Below, piece after piece: positions 25,401 through 37,066 of a stretch of DNA of 64,000 nucleotides. The translations under genes were made by a program, and so were the position numbers. Under the pieces are notes generated by a model, which saw only the letters and a program-made list of their open reading frames with translations, searched no databases and was not told where the DNA came from. Every line of letters starts with the position of its first letter. Position 1 is the first letter of the stretch. Source of the stretch: Antennarius striatus (taxonomy: Eukaryota; Chordata; Actinopteri; Lophiiformes; Antennariidae); the NCBI RefSeq assembly GCF_040054535.1, contig NC_090780.1:15673001-15737000 (forward strand), written 5' to 3'.

Positions 25401-28328
25401 TGGGGAACAAGTGCACTATCTTGCCATTTACGCAATTCTGTGCTAATATTTTAACAATGAATATTTTATCAAGGTTGTCAACTTTCTACAACCACCCCAT
25501 CCCTCTTCTTTAAATTTTTGTTGTCTATCAGCGGTAAATAAACACATGGTTTAGTCTACTCCTATTGATTTTACTGCTGATCTCAGTTGTGGGGAGCCCC
25601 AAACACAGCGTTATAACATGTGAACCTTAAGATTGCCAATTGTTGTCCCCAGTTGATGTGTCTTTTTAAAGCTGCCATGGTGGGGGGTTTTTTTTTCTAT
25701 TTTGGCAATCAGCCAACTCAAGGTCGATTATTATTTGACCTCCTTTGTCAAATGGTGGGTGGCAATCAACAAATGTACAATCTAATTCTTATTCTTGTCT
25801 CCCCTTGATGATTTACCATTCTTTGCACCATCATAATTCTCAATAGCAGAGTAATTCGTTTTACCAATTAGACGCAATCACTGCTATCGGATGGAAAATC
25901 ACCCATAGTTTCCAGTTAGCCAGGATACTAGGAACAGAAACATGACTGTGGACATAATTATGGAAACTAAATGTGGACTAGCATTGAAGGTGAAAGACTG
26001 CTATGAAACACAATGATAGGGCCAAGGGATGGTTGTAAGAGAGAGTGACAGCAAAAGAGGCTCTAATTAATGGACTGTTTTTCACGTGTTCTCAGCAGAA
26101 CAAGGACGACTGTCGATAGACAAAAGCAGGAGGGACATATTCTGGACCTCAAAAAATTAAAGCCGATAATTGATTAACATGTTGGCTAAGTTTCAAGATA
26201 AATGGATTTCAAGTTATGCCAGTCAAAACCATTTTTACTGAAAGACAAAGGATGGGGGAAAGCTATACAGTACATCACCATATTAATAATAAAAAGGATA
26301 TAATTATTTTGCAAGTGCAGGCAAGAGTAAAATTCAGAGTATAAAATATGGACAGAGGGTCTACTTTTATCATAGAGCTAAGTAGCTAACCTAAACAAGA
26401 CAAACCAGGTACCTTTAACTCATATGTTTAATGACATTAACTTAACATCATTAGCTTAACTTATCTTAAAGCAGCATAAATCGCTGTGCCTTACAGTTTG
26501 ATTTTAAATTGTTCTTGTTTTGTTTTGTTTTTTTACCTCTTGCTGACTGGTTTGCTATACATTTGTGTCTAAAGACAGCAGGACGTGTACAGTTCACTCC
26601 TTTATTAACAATGACAAGCTAACAATGGATAAATCTGATTTGTTTCAACAAGACCAGGCTATTAACAGAAAGCTGGTAGAAAGCTGGTTAAAAGTCATGG
26701 AAGTGTGTGGAATGTACATTAACCCTGTCCACTTCACCCACACAGGAACCCACAGAAACACAGAAAAGTCATAGTTGGGTGACCCCATGTCATGGCCTGG
26801 AGCCCACTGACCATCTCAAGATTTCTTTGATACTTTATCTTCTGTTTCGTCTGTATATGTTTCACCCCTACCAGTATTTGAACCACAATATTTTATATTC
26901 AAGAATTTTCCCTCAACTCTTTCCTAAAGCTGCCAGTGAGAGGAAGATGTTTTACTGTATAGTTAATGCTTCTGTGGCCGAGATCTAAAATGAAATTAGA
27001 CCTCAAAATAATTTCCTTCAATGAATATTATTGACTTTCCAAGAGATTATGTATGGTAATTAATTTACGTGGCGAATCGCATTCATGTCAAGTGACAATT
27101 CTTTACAGCATGTGAGGTTTTGACTTAGAGGCTTCCTTTTTCAGTGAAAAGGTGCTGAAGGCCCACCACCCAACACAAAGTGATACCAAAAAAGGAAGCA
27201 GATGGTGAACTCACTGGAAGCACTTAGCAACTAATGATTTGAAAATTTCCCCCTGGACACATATAGCTAAAAAGAAAGTGAATATTGAATTTGTAGATTA
27301 ATCAGATGACATGAACCATGAGTCAGCATGAGTGATAACTTTTCTTATCTGCTAGATGTTTTCTTAAACAGAAAGACTAAAATATCATGTTAAAATATTT
27401 CAAAACATACATAAACATAAAAACAACAAATATTTTTATTGTTATACAGTTTAGTTTATGAGACCACTCCGAAGGCTTACTTAAATATTACAGACTATAA
27501 ATGACCGTGTAGTTCTATACTAGATTCACAGACAGATTAATTCATACAATAATACTGTGCTGACATTCAGTTCCAATAGGGGTTGAATAAGTTTGCTTCT
27601 AAATGTATTAAGTGGTTGGAGCCTTGAATGGCACAGATCCATACAAACCTATTTTGCTATCATTTGATTGCTGATAACACAGCAGGGTTCTGAGTATGTC
27701 CATGATTAAGTAAAGCAGACAATAACTTGATGAGCTTGTTCAATTTGATTGGCTTTAGACTAAAAGGAGACTTTACATCCTCATTTTCTGTTTTCCAGCT
27801 ACTTCCATTTGATGACAAAATAAATTGTATGAGATGACCTGCAGCTGCAACTTTCTATCCATTCATTCTTCATGTGAACAACTCCAATGTATTAAAACTA
27901 CTAAGATTTGAAGCTTCTTTTTCTGCAAGGTCTACTTGATTGCTATCTTTGTATTTGTACCTGTCTATGTCATCATCATAACATGTCATCATCATAAAGA
28001 TCATAAAAATGAAGAATGGAGAAACAAAATTTTGAAGTGGTTGGAAATAAACAGCTGTACTGCATAAACCTTGTAAGGGCGTTTAGTGTTCTGTATACTA
28101 ATGTGTTCTTTACAGTTGCCATGTTCAGTAAATACACAGCCCAACACTAGGATACATACAACAAAACGGTGGAATTATCAGTTTTAAGAGGAGTCCTGAT
28201 ATGAAGAATGGTTGAGCAAATTCATTAAAAAATCCATCTTTTCTGTGGTTAAAAATGCTGTTAATTTGAAATAAAAATAAATTAGGGTAATTAATGATAA
28301 ATGCTGTGAAACCACTTGCCGAATGAAA
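22473..28328. other. Long intergenic stretch, no gene recognised
   Basis: Nearly 6 kb of AT-rich, unique-looking DNA. Open frames here are at most ~93 codons (26565-26988, 24533-24727, 23861-24054) and show no domain, splice context or repeat character. It may hold old unrecognised repeats or distal regulatory DNA, but I cannot support any specific call. Confidence 0.45.
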
Positions 28329-28646
28329 TCAATCACTCAATGAATATACTGTGCGTGTGGGTCCCCTACCAGAGGCTGGGAGTCTGAGGGTTCTAAGCAG
28401 TATCTTAGCTGTTCCTCGGACTGCGCTCCTCTGTACTGAGGCTTCGGATGTTGTTCCTGGAATCTGCCGGAGCCATTCTCCCAGTTTGGGGGTCACCGCT
28501 CCGAGTGCTCCTACTACCATGGGGACCACATTAGCCTTGACCTCCCATATCTGTTCCAGCTGTTCTTGCAACCCTTGATACTTCTCAATCTTTTCATGTT
28601 CCTTCTTCCTGATGTTGGCGTCAGCTAGTATCACATCTATCACCAC
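28329..28646 (-). mobile_element. Non-LTR retrotransposon C-terminal ORF fragment
   Basis: A 105-codon frame reading VIDVILADANIRKKEHEKIE then KYQGLQEQLEQIWEVKANVV, PMVVGALGAVTPKLGEWL and IPGTTSEASVQRSAVRGTAK. I recognise this as the C-terminal portion that follows the reverse transcriptase in many fish LINE ORFs and is often annotated as a hypothetical protein. The spaced D-x-x-x and K-x-EK pattern is reminiscent of the restriction-like endonuclease fold of R4/Dong/Rex6-type elements, but that assignment is inference. Upstream RT sequence is absent, so it is an isolated, 5'-truncated fragment. Confidence 0.65.
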
Positions 28647-28757
28647 TGATATACTGTATGCATATCTATATACAGTATCTACATCTATATATATCTATAT
28701 ATACTATCTACAGTATACATCTATATATACTGTAGATAGATGGATACAGACTGATAG

Positions 28758-28761
<4 letters not shown>

Positions 28762-28826
<65 letters not shown>
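28762..28826. repeat. (AC)n microsatellite
   Basis: About 32 AC units, preceded by TATA/TATC-rich sequence at 28650-28740. Confidence 0.95.
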
Positions 28827-28827
<1 letters not shown>

Positions 28828-28869
28828 TCTCACAGCAAGGGGCAGTGGTTGAGATTTTTTTTTAAGTAA

Positions 28870-30519
28870 AACCATTAAACCAATCATGAAAACCATTGAA
28901 ATGGAAAGTACCCCACCAGGTGTTGCTTATCTGCTACTACATAAATGTATGACAATAACTTACTCTTTATCCATATATCCTTATTAAAAAATATTCATTC
29001 ATGGTTACATATATTTTTAAAAATATGAGACCTATAGGTGTCACTAACAACTGAATCCCTGTAAGCCATTTGTAAACCAGCAAACGCTATCCTTTTATTT
29101 GTGCTGTGTGACGCCGCAACATCTCCTGCATGAAAAACCTGTGTGGTATCATTTTTCGGGAGGCATTTCAAGTCAAATGAAATATACAAATACATATTTC
29201 CAATTTTTAGGTCAAACAATTCTATTGTTCACTTTAGTTAAAGGCTATTTTATAGAGGCATATTTGTTAAGTATTGTGAAGATAATCCGAATAAAGTCCA
29301 CAGACCTGTCAGATTTTGTAATATGAGAGCAGAGTAGTACCAAAATTTAATGTTTCTTTCATGTAAAATGTTCAAGTTAGCATACAATACAACACAATTA
29401 CAATGGATACTCAATTGCTACTTTATTAAAAAATAACATTTAATACTTAATGATACAACACTGTATAACTGTGTTTATGTGTGAGTATGTAAAGGGGGAA
29501 CACCACTCTTCTGGAGAAGATAGAGTTGGCTAGTTGTGCAGATGTGCATGTGTTGTGTTGCATTCATTACATGGATTTCACTAGTGTGTATCCCAGCACA
29601 CACAGCGGTACTTGATCTCTGCAAGTATCACTTTTTGCATCATGTTCAAAATTACATTTTCATGATTTTAATTACTGTCATGGTTACTGTTATGGTTCCT
29701 TCATGTAAAAGAGGGCCAAATTTCATTGGAAAACTCACAAACCCTGAGTTTCTGACTTTTATAGTGACTGTCAGATATCAATATTTTTGCAGTGCCATCA
29801 TGTTATGAATGCAGCGTTGGTCCTGAGAGGAGAAATGTCACTGTAACATCTACTGGCTTTAGTCAAAGATGGACGGAGGAAGAGTGTGACAAAACCAGCC
29901 GTCAACACTGAAAATAAAACACACACTTCAAAAATGTATCCCATGAACTGTTGTGATGAAATGAATCATGGAAGACTGAACCCCAAGAAAAGACTAGTTC
30001 AGTTAATACTGTACGGCCCTAGTATAGTATAAAAAAGATGATTCCTGCATCATCATAGACAGATGCCATAGTGCACATGGTAGATAAAAAAATTGTACAA
30101 AGTCTAGTGAATTTTACATAATGTAAGACAACAGTCTCATGATATCCATATTTTAATGGACAAAATGTAGCAGTGACATTAGGAGATGGTAGTACTTCTC
30201 AGCTCTTGAAAATGCAAATATACTCAGAGGAACAAGTTATTAAGACTAAAATGGAGTGACAAAATGCCAGGATGTCATCTTGTTAAAAGCCATTCAATTC
30301 CATAGTTTCAGTGGAATTCCAGATGCTTTTGTTTACTACATACAAAACGACTACTGGCAGTGGTACATCAAACCAGATGTAAAACAGGCTTCCTTTTTTA
30401 TCCCGAAATTTATCTAGTGAAGTGAGAAAACAGACATATCATGAATTATTTATGAGTGTCAAAGCTCCACATTTTAATTAAATGTAAACTTATACGTTTT
30501 TCTTTCTATGTGGCCCTGT
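28870..30519. other. Intergenic DNA, nothing recognised
   Basis: No gene, RNA or repeat boundary that I can support. Confidence 0.4.
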
Positions 30520-30672
30520 GATAAACTGATGACTCACTCAGGGAGTATCCCACTTCCCACCCAATGTCAGCTGGGATAGACTCAAGCATAATTCTGTGAT
30601 CCGGATTTGGATAAACAGCTGAAGATGTGACAATTCCTGATTGTCCCAACTTCAAGAAAATGAATGAATGAC
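30520..30672 (+). repeat. Degenerate SINE-like tail repeat
   Basis: GTGGCCCTGTGATAAACTGA, CAATGTCAGCTGGGATAGAC, TGTGATCCGGATTTGGATAA and a final AAAATGAATGAATGAC: the same tail family as 19255-19465. Confidence 0.6.
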
Positions 30673-31079
30673 TGTAAACCCATGGGTCTATTGTGACTAG
30701 TTAATAATAAGCTGTGTCTGTGCTTGGTATCTTTCCTTTGTAATGCATCTCAGTTTCAAGAAGAGTGGAACGTTTCCTCATGCTAATTATCTGACTAAGG
30801 AAACGCTTGATAATTCAGAGAGGCTAGCTAATAACTTAAATTGTTTCTCAGAAATGTAATACTAAGTAACAATGACAAAACTGGGTACTAGACAAATTCT
30901 ACTGGGGACCTATGATGTTGAAAAGAATTAGGTCAGATTAAAAAAAAAACTCTCTTAAAGTTGTCAAGTCCCTAGATTCTGGAATAAAAAGCCTCGTCCT
31001 AATGGCAGCAATGTTAGCTTTTGTAGTAAAGTTCTCCACATGTATATGAATCACAAACTGGGTTAACGACACACTTCTA

Positions 31080-34000
31080 TCATTGCCCTGAGAAATATGT
31101 TCCCTCACGGCTGTGGGTCTGGAGGTGCCTTTTGATTTTGTCAGAACGGCTAAAGCATTTGCCACACACAGGACAACTATATGGCTTCTCTCCGGTATGG
31201 ATCCGCAAGTGTACTTTCAGGTGAGCCATCTGTGTAAAGCCTTTTCCACATATCTGGCAACGGAAAGGTTTCTCTCCTGTGTGGCTACGCTGGTGCTCCT
31301 GAAGTCTGCCAGAGGAGCTGCAGCATTTCCCACATACCCCACAGCGGTAAGGTTTTTCCCTTGTGTGCACTTGTACGTGCACATGTAGGTGGCCAATGTG
31401 ACTAAATGCTTCACCACAAACCTTGCAACAAAAAGATGAAATGTGGCCTTGTACAGGAGATTTTTGGTGGGGGCAGTCCACAGCGTTGGCTGCTTGGTTG
31501 CGCATGTGTGAGGGTTGTCCTCTGTTAGCTCCAGTTCCCTTTGCACCAACCATCTGTCCTCCATTCTCCACCCCAATAATGTCAATGTTGTTCTCATTTG
31601 AGCAGTTTGGATTTACTGGTGCAAGGGGCTGGGCACTGTTGTTCGATGAAGTAGAGCCTCTGTGGCCTGCTGCACTCTCTACTTTCACGTTCCTCGAGGG
31701 GCCTCGAGATCCAAGGTCTCTATCCCTGTTCTCCACACCCTGGTTCTGTGGGAGGTTAGATGCGTGAGGGCCTTCCTGGGGATACTCATTTGCAACACGT
31801 GGGGAAGTGAACATGTTGTCGGGTGCATTGCAAGAACAATGGCCACGAAGCTGATCATCTCCTTGGTTGCCCCGAAGATCTCTTTTATCCTTAATCTGAA
31901 TAGGGATACGCTCCTCGTGCCCCATGCTGGGACTCCACTCACGCCTTGGATGCTCTCCATCCTCTTCATCCAACAATGCCATGGAAGGACGGTCTAAGAA
32001 CATAAGAGGAGACAGCTTGTTAAAAATATTAAAAACATCAATGGACAACTTTGTCATTAGCACACAATGCTATTTAAAAACCATATGGTACATTGAGTTC
32101 ACACAGAATTCCAGGCTTTGCTCAAATGTTTTATGTAAAAATCAAAATAGATTTTGTCAACAATAAAATTGTGATAGAACACAATGCAAAATGACCTTAA
32201 AATTATGATGGAAGCATCAGGAACATCTGTAATTTAAAATGGGGTCCTTCAGTCAAGACAGTCCTTTTGCTGCCAACTTTTCCATCAAAGTGGTAAAGAG
32301 TTGAACTCATAAAGAGAACAAAAGAATCATTTGTTAGAAACTGTGGTGCCAAATCCCAACATATAAATGAGGTGATCAACCTACAGTACCAGGGTGTCGA
32401 CCCACAAACTTAAGGAGAGGTGGTCATTTACCCAAATTCTGAATTAACTTGTTTCATGATTTTTTTCATGAGAAATTGGTTATAATAACTAACTAGAATT
32501 CAATACATATTTCACAATAACACAATCTTGTAAAACCTAATTGTAGACATTTATAATATTGTATGCGATGCCTAAACAAAATATTCTCTTCGTAGAACTA
32601 ATTGGTGTACCATTATACCATGGTGGATATTTACCTCCACCAAGAAGGTCATGTTATCACCCTAACTGGTTGATCTGCAGGATTACACAATGACTGAATG
32701 CATATGAATGCATTTCCATGAAATTTGGTGGGAGGCCAAAAGGAATTAATTACCTATAGGTCTGTATGTGAATGTGATTGGTTGTCTTTCTGTGAGTGAT
32801 GAACTGGCAACTTGTCCGCTGGTTACCATACCTCTGGCCTAGTGTCAGCTGGGAAAAACTCCAGCTATCCCACAACCCTGCACGGGATGAGATTACAGGC
32901 AATGGAAGGATAAATATTACTTTCGTGACCACTGTACAGTAATAAATTGGCAAGAAATCTGCCATTCCCTAATATGGAGCCAAGACAGTCAGAACAGACA
33001 TCACTTCTGATCCATCTCTGACTATTATAGAAGTATATCCTACATGTATATCCATACGTGCTATGTTTATCTATTGTTACTGCTATGTTTTTGTCTGTGA
33101 TAACTGAATTCTTGTGTAACATATGTTGTATGACTGTATTTGTATTGAGCAGAAGTAAATAATTTCCCCTCGGGATCATTTAAGTATTATTCATCTTTGT
33201 CCTCGTCATCTTCATATCAATTCTAAAGGTGCATAATTTAAGAAGATCCAATTCCTAATGATCTCCTGAACTTCTCTTCAGTATATCAATTTTACTCTAT
33301 ATACTGTATTAAAGATAAAATTGCTCAAGATATAATCTAATCTTGTAACCTAATATAATACTCTTCCTGAAGGTTATTACTGTATTTCATCTGCATTGAT
33401 ACTGATCTGATGAGTTTGTGATTAGCTGTAACTACAGTAACGTTCAGAAAGCAATGAGTCAGGTGGATGGGGGCATGACTGAATAAAGGTCGTGCACTAG
33501 AAAAGTTATGCTGTTATAAGTTCAAAAAGTACGTAAATTAATTTCCGCAAATATACTGAACATTTTAATGCATAATGAAAATAAATAATATCAATGATTA
33601 CAGCAACAATTTAGGTTTTAGTTTGTATCTGTGGAGTTTGAACTGCAGCAAACAAATGCTATGAAACAACAAGTAAATAGTGTATTTTAATTTAGTTAGT
33701 CATGCATTTTATAGGTTCCTGAAAAGGGAAATAGTAATTCGAGTAAAGACTTAGTTAAGACGAACGCAAGTATTCAAGTACAGTGTATTTAAATGCTAAC
33801 ACTAGTGTATGCTAGTCGTGTAGACTAGCTGGATGGCTAACGAACAAAGGTTGCTAACGCGCTAGCCACTTATCGCCAACAGCGGCTAACGTTAACTAGC
33901 TCACAACACCCCAAGTTAACTTGCGGGTAAGTGGGATGACACTATTCTGGTGATATTTATTTTGTTGTTTCATTGGTTTTGCAAGCAATTGTTTCCATTT

Positions 34001-34262
34001 CACCAACCAATGTCACACAACAATAAATATACATGGAATATAAAAAGAACACAACTCCAGTTAGCTTTCAATGCAGCTAACCTGGCCATATTTCAATTCC
34101 AGCGTCTCGCAGCCTGCGTCTCAGATGGTCGTTCTCACGCTCCCGGATTGCTATCTCTTCCTGGTATTCCAAAATCGTATCCTCTACAGATTTGTAAATC
34201 TCCTGCGCAGCAAGCATGAGACGCTCAGTCAAAAAAACGTTTAAAAACTGCAGTTTTGTCAT
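31080..34262 (-). CDS. C2H2 zinc-finger protein, two exons, four fingers
   Basis: Probable nuclear DNA-binding transcription factor, 364 residues. Exon 1 is 34262-34082 and exon 2 is 31993-31080, joined in phase (CCAG then GTTAGC donor; TTCTTAG acceptor) to give a codon GAC at residue 61. The N-terminus (MTKLQFLNVFLTERLMLAA, then a charged heptad-like EYQEEIAIRERENDHLRRRL) is a helical coiled-coil module that I recognise at the start of a large teleost zinc-finger family. The middle is acidic and low complexity. Fingers lie at about 248-270, 276-298, 304-326 and 332-354, each C-x2-C-x12-H-x3-H, with TREKP/TGEKP linkers. Finger 2 has Cys where the core Phe is usual (GKCCSS), possibly weakening it. 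No KRAB or BTB domain. An orthologue name cannot be given. The ~2.1 kb intron contains an old repeat at 32755-32915. Confidence 0.88.
32755..33190 (+). repeat. Degenerate SINE-like repeat in the zinc-finger intron
   Basis: GTGATGAACTGGCAACTTGT, AGTGTCAGCTGGGAAAAACT, CCCTGCACGGGATGAGATTA and CAATGGAAGGATAAA (to 32915) match the tail family above. A second old tail, AAATAATTTCCCCTCGGGAT with CATTTAAGTATTATTC, is at 33157-33192. Confidence 0.5.
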
Positions 34263-34345
34263 TTTCTTGCGTTGCAGTCGAACAGTGCTCTTGCAGTCAT
34301 CCAAAATGGACCAAAAGATGCGCGAGCCAATCACGTGACCAAGAT
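34263..34345 (-). promoter_or_regulatory. Zinc-finger gene 5' region with E-box and CCAAT-like motif
   Basis: About 65-80 bases upstream of the start codon, a palindromic CACGTG E-box (34332-34337, extended on the minus strand as GTCACGTGAT) lies next to a CCAAT pentamer on the plus strand (34327-34331). USF/MITF-TFE-type factors bind such extended E-boxes; use here is inference. Confidence 0.5.
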
Positions 34346-35877
34346 TTGTTGTCTTCTTTTCTTTTTCTACTTCATCTTCTTCTGCCTCTTATACTACAGT
34401 ACTACCACTGTTACTACTACTGCTACTTCTACTACAACGACTACTCCTAGACTTATTTAGTGATTTTAGACAAAAACAAAATAAAGATTTTAGACAAAAT
34501 CACAGGTAAAACGTTTTGAAGGGTCACAGAATAGGATGCAGTTTGGGATAATTCACCACACGTCTACAATAAAATATGCAATAATTTTATAAAAATACAC
34601 TTAATTAAGACTCAAGATTTACTTGGAAAAAGTTGTTGATTAACAAGTAAGTTCGAAATGCATAATGTTAAAATATATCAACACAAAAGGAATGACAAAG
34701 AGTTTGGCACCCTGCTCAATATAGAAAAGTTTAAAATATTTGATTTAGGCTTCACAGTATTTATATATTTTCATTCACAAAATGTATAGAAAATGATCAT
34801 ATAGTACAAAAACCCTTGCCTTTTACATCATTGCATGATGTGAAATACCCCCTCTGAATAATAGAAAGTCACCTTACATTTAAGCAGGTGACTACATGGC
34901 ATCCCTCTCCATGTAGTTTACATTTTTCACATTTGTGCAGTGGTTTTCTCATGTTACAGGTTGTATTGTAGTGTGGACATCTCCCCACCTATATATTTGA
35001 ATAAGCTCGCTTCAGAAAGTCTCATGCTGTCAGGCTGTCACCAACTCCATCCACTACCTGTCAATCAAGCACCCAACCAATCACAGTGATTCTTTCTGCC
35101 ATGTCTGCCAGAAGGAATCACGTGAATAATATGGCGTAAGGCATCTGCTATGTTAGGAGAAGAAATAACTACACATGAACTTCTCAGTTAACATACTTTT
35201 AGAGTGTCATAACTGTTCTAATAATTTTTATGTTTTTGAGCAGAGAGTCCAAACAGCAGGAACGACACAGAAAACGGCAATAAATTCTGAGTGAAACTGG
35301 CTGGCTAGCAAGAACAGTCTGTCCAGCTATGGTTTCTGTTTGGAATGGGACAATGTATGTGGCATCTTAAATGCTCCTCAGGCATCTGACAAAACCGGTC
35401 TTTATGTGACTACATACAGTTCTGTTCATGTAGTCAGCTAACAGAACTATCACTTCTCTAAAATTTCTTTTCCCCTTGCTCTTTTTTCAGGTGCCTTTTC
35501 CTTTAACGTTATCTCCTTTCCCAATCTCACGATGAGTTATCTTTCTTCGTCCAGTTAGCCTGCTAACATTCATCTACGGCTTCACAATGCCCGCCCAGCG
35601 CAATCCATGATTTGCCAACACAGTCGTTAAGTCACCACGTTGATTTTTGACTACGTTGGGTTCGCTTGGTTTATAATACCAGTAATTTTGTTTTCATATG
35701 TTTGGTATGAAATATGATATTATTGTTTTATCGTGGAATTTCCATGGGTTCCTGCTAGTCCTAATACAATAAAATACTGTACTACTAATGAAAACTGGAA
35801 ATGCCAGTGCTATTAATATGCAAATAAATAATGCATCTAAGGTGATATTTAAATATAGCAGAAATATGTATGGATTG
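34346..35877. other. Intergenic DNA between zinc-finger gene and gnl3
   Basis: Contains a (TAC/TTC)-rich stretch at 34365-34445. A patch at 35030-35160 (ACCAATCACAGTGATTC, AATCACGTGAATAA) could be remnant promoter or transposon sequence. No gene recognised. Confidence 0.4.
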
Positions 35878-36285
35878 AAGATTTAAGATTAAATCTACTT
35901 TATTGTCCACACGTGGGGAAATTATCTATACACTCTCTTCACTCTTTTTGCATGTGGTTACAGTCTTTTTGTTAGTCATGCATACACACAGTTTTTGAAT
36001 ACAGGCCCCTGAACACAACACACTGGGGGCCTGTAGGCATGCTATTATGCATGCTAACACATCACAAACAGTAGGGGGAGGCAGCGTGACGGGTCGCTCA
36101 CAGGCGGTCGCGCCCCAAACAAGCAGCTTGTGGGGGGGCGGGGGCGCGGGGCTTGCTCAAGGGTGCCTCGGCAGTGGCTGGGAGGTGAGCTGACGTCTCC
36201 CACCGTCAGCTCACACTCTGAGGGATGTCATAGCGGGAGCGGGATTTGAACCACCGATGGCTGGGCGATCCGTCTTCAAGAAATG
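35878..36285 (-). mobile_element. tRNA-derived SINE, family II, long copy with 3' tail
   Basis: On the minus strand, a GGTTCAAATCCCGCTCCCGC B-box region and the same GAGCTGACGGTGGGAGACG body as the copy at 4515-4705 are followed by a GC-rich segment. The element ends in ATAGATAATTTCCCCACGTG and GACAATAAAGTAGATTTAAT at 35878-35920. This copy reveals the tail missing from the 4.5 kb copy. The A-box end near 36280 is degraded. Confidence 0.7.
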
Positions 36286-36985
36286 TACAAAATGCTAACT
36301 TTATGGGTTATGTCTCTAAACTACAACATGATACCATATAAGAGTGAATACCTTTAATGGTGCAATTGTCGCTAAAACATGAACCATCAGTTTTCAGATG
36401 ACATTGACACAACATTTTGTTGCAATTCTAATGGTGATATATTTTGTACCATCGTGTGCTGTATCACTGCACCCAGTGGTGCAGTGATGCAAAGTGCAGA
36501 AACATCAGTCCATGCAAGATTTATTCCTTAATGATATATTGAAAAAAGGTTTTTATCTCAAAAAGTGAAAAGTGGTGAAGAGGACACAAAGTTTAATGAT
36601 CATCTCTTCTATGTCACAAGATCCCCCTATACACAAAGTTTAACTAAACAAGTGACAACTTGGTAAGATATATATTAAATAAAACATGCCAAGAAAAAAT
36701 TATCATTACATAACCTCATCCTGTTCAAATTTTTGGAGGAACTGTTTTAACTAACCAAGGTTTTACAATATGTAATATTTTTGAAACATATTTCAATTTC
36801 AGCTCATTTAAAGAACTTTTAAATTAATAATAATGAGAAGAATTTTTTTTGTAGTCTTAAGATACAGTATGTCTGTTTCATAAATAGTGTACTTATCATA
36901 CCCATATAACAACGTCAGGTCAGCCTTTTCGTCACAGAAAAGCGATTATTTCTCCAGTCCTGTAGATGGCGCTACATTTAAGGAA
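36286..36985. other. Intergenic DNA upstream of gnl3
   Basis: AT-rich, no recognised element. Confidence 0.35.
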
Positions 36986-37066
36986 AAATACGGAAGTAAG
37001 AAAACGGCTAAGTTACTCCTCCACGTGTGAGACCGTTCAGCACATTGGCAGATCCACGGCTCCACC
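36986..37066 (+). promoter_or_regulatory. gnl3 proximal promoter/5' UTR with E-box and ETS-like core
   Basis: A CACGTG E-box at 37022-37027 lies 40 bases before the ATG, and an ETS-like CGGAAGT core is at about 36989-36996. Mammalian nucleostemin is a known MYC target through E-boxes, so the position is meaningful, but binding is not shown by sequence. No TATA box; typical of a housekeeping growth gene. Confidence 0.55.

Noticed and set aside
26565-26988. Overlapping plus-strand frames possibly a small gene
   Set aside because: No domain, splice context or homologous motif; composition is like the surrounding intergenic DNA.
31217-31997. Four further open frames of 91-126 codons on both strands
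   Set aside because: Shadows of the zinc-finger exon; the four-finger frame explains the region.
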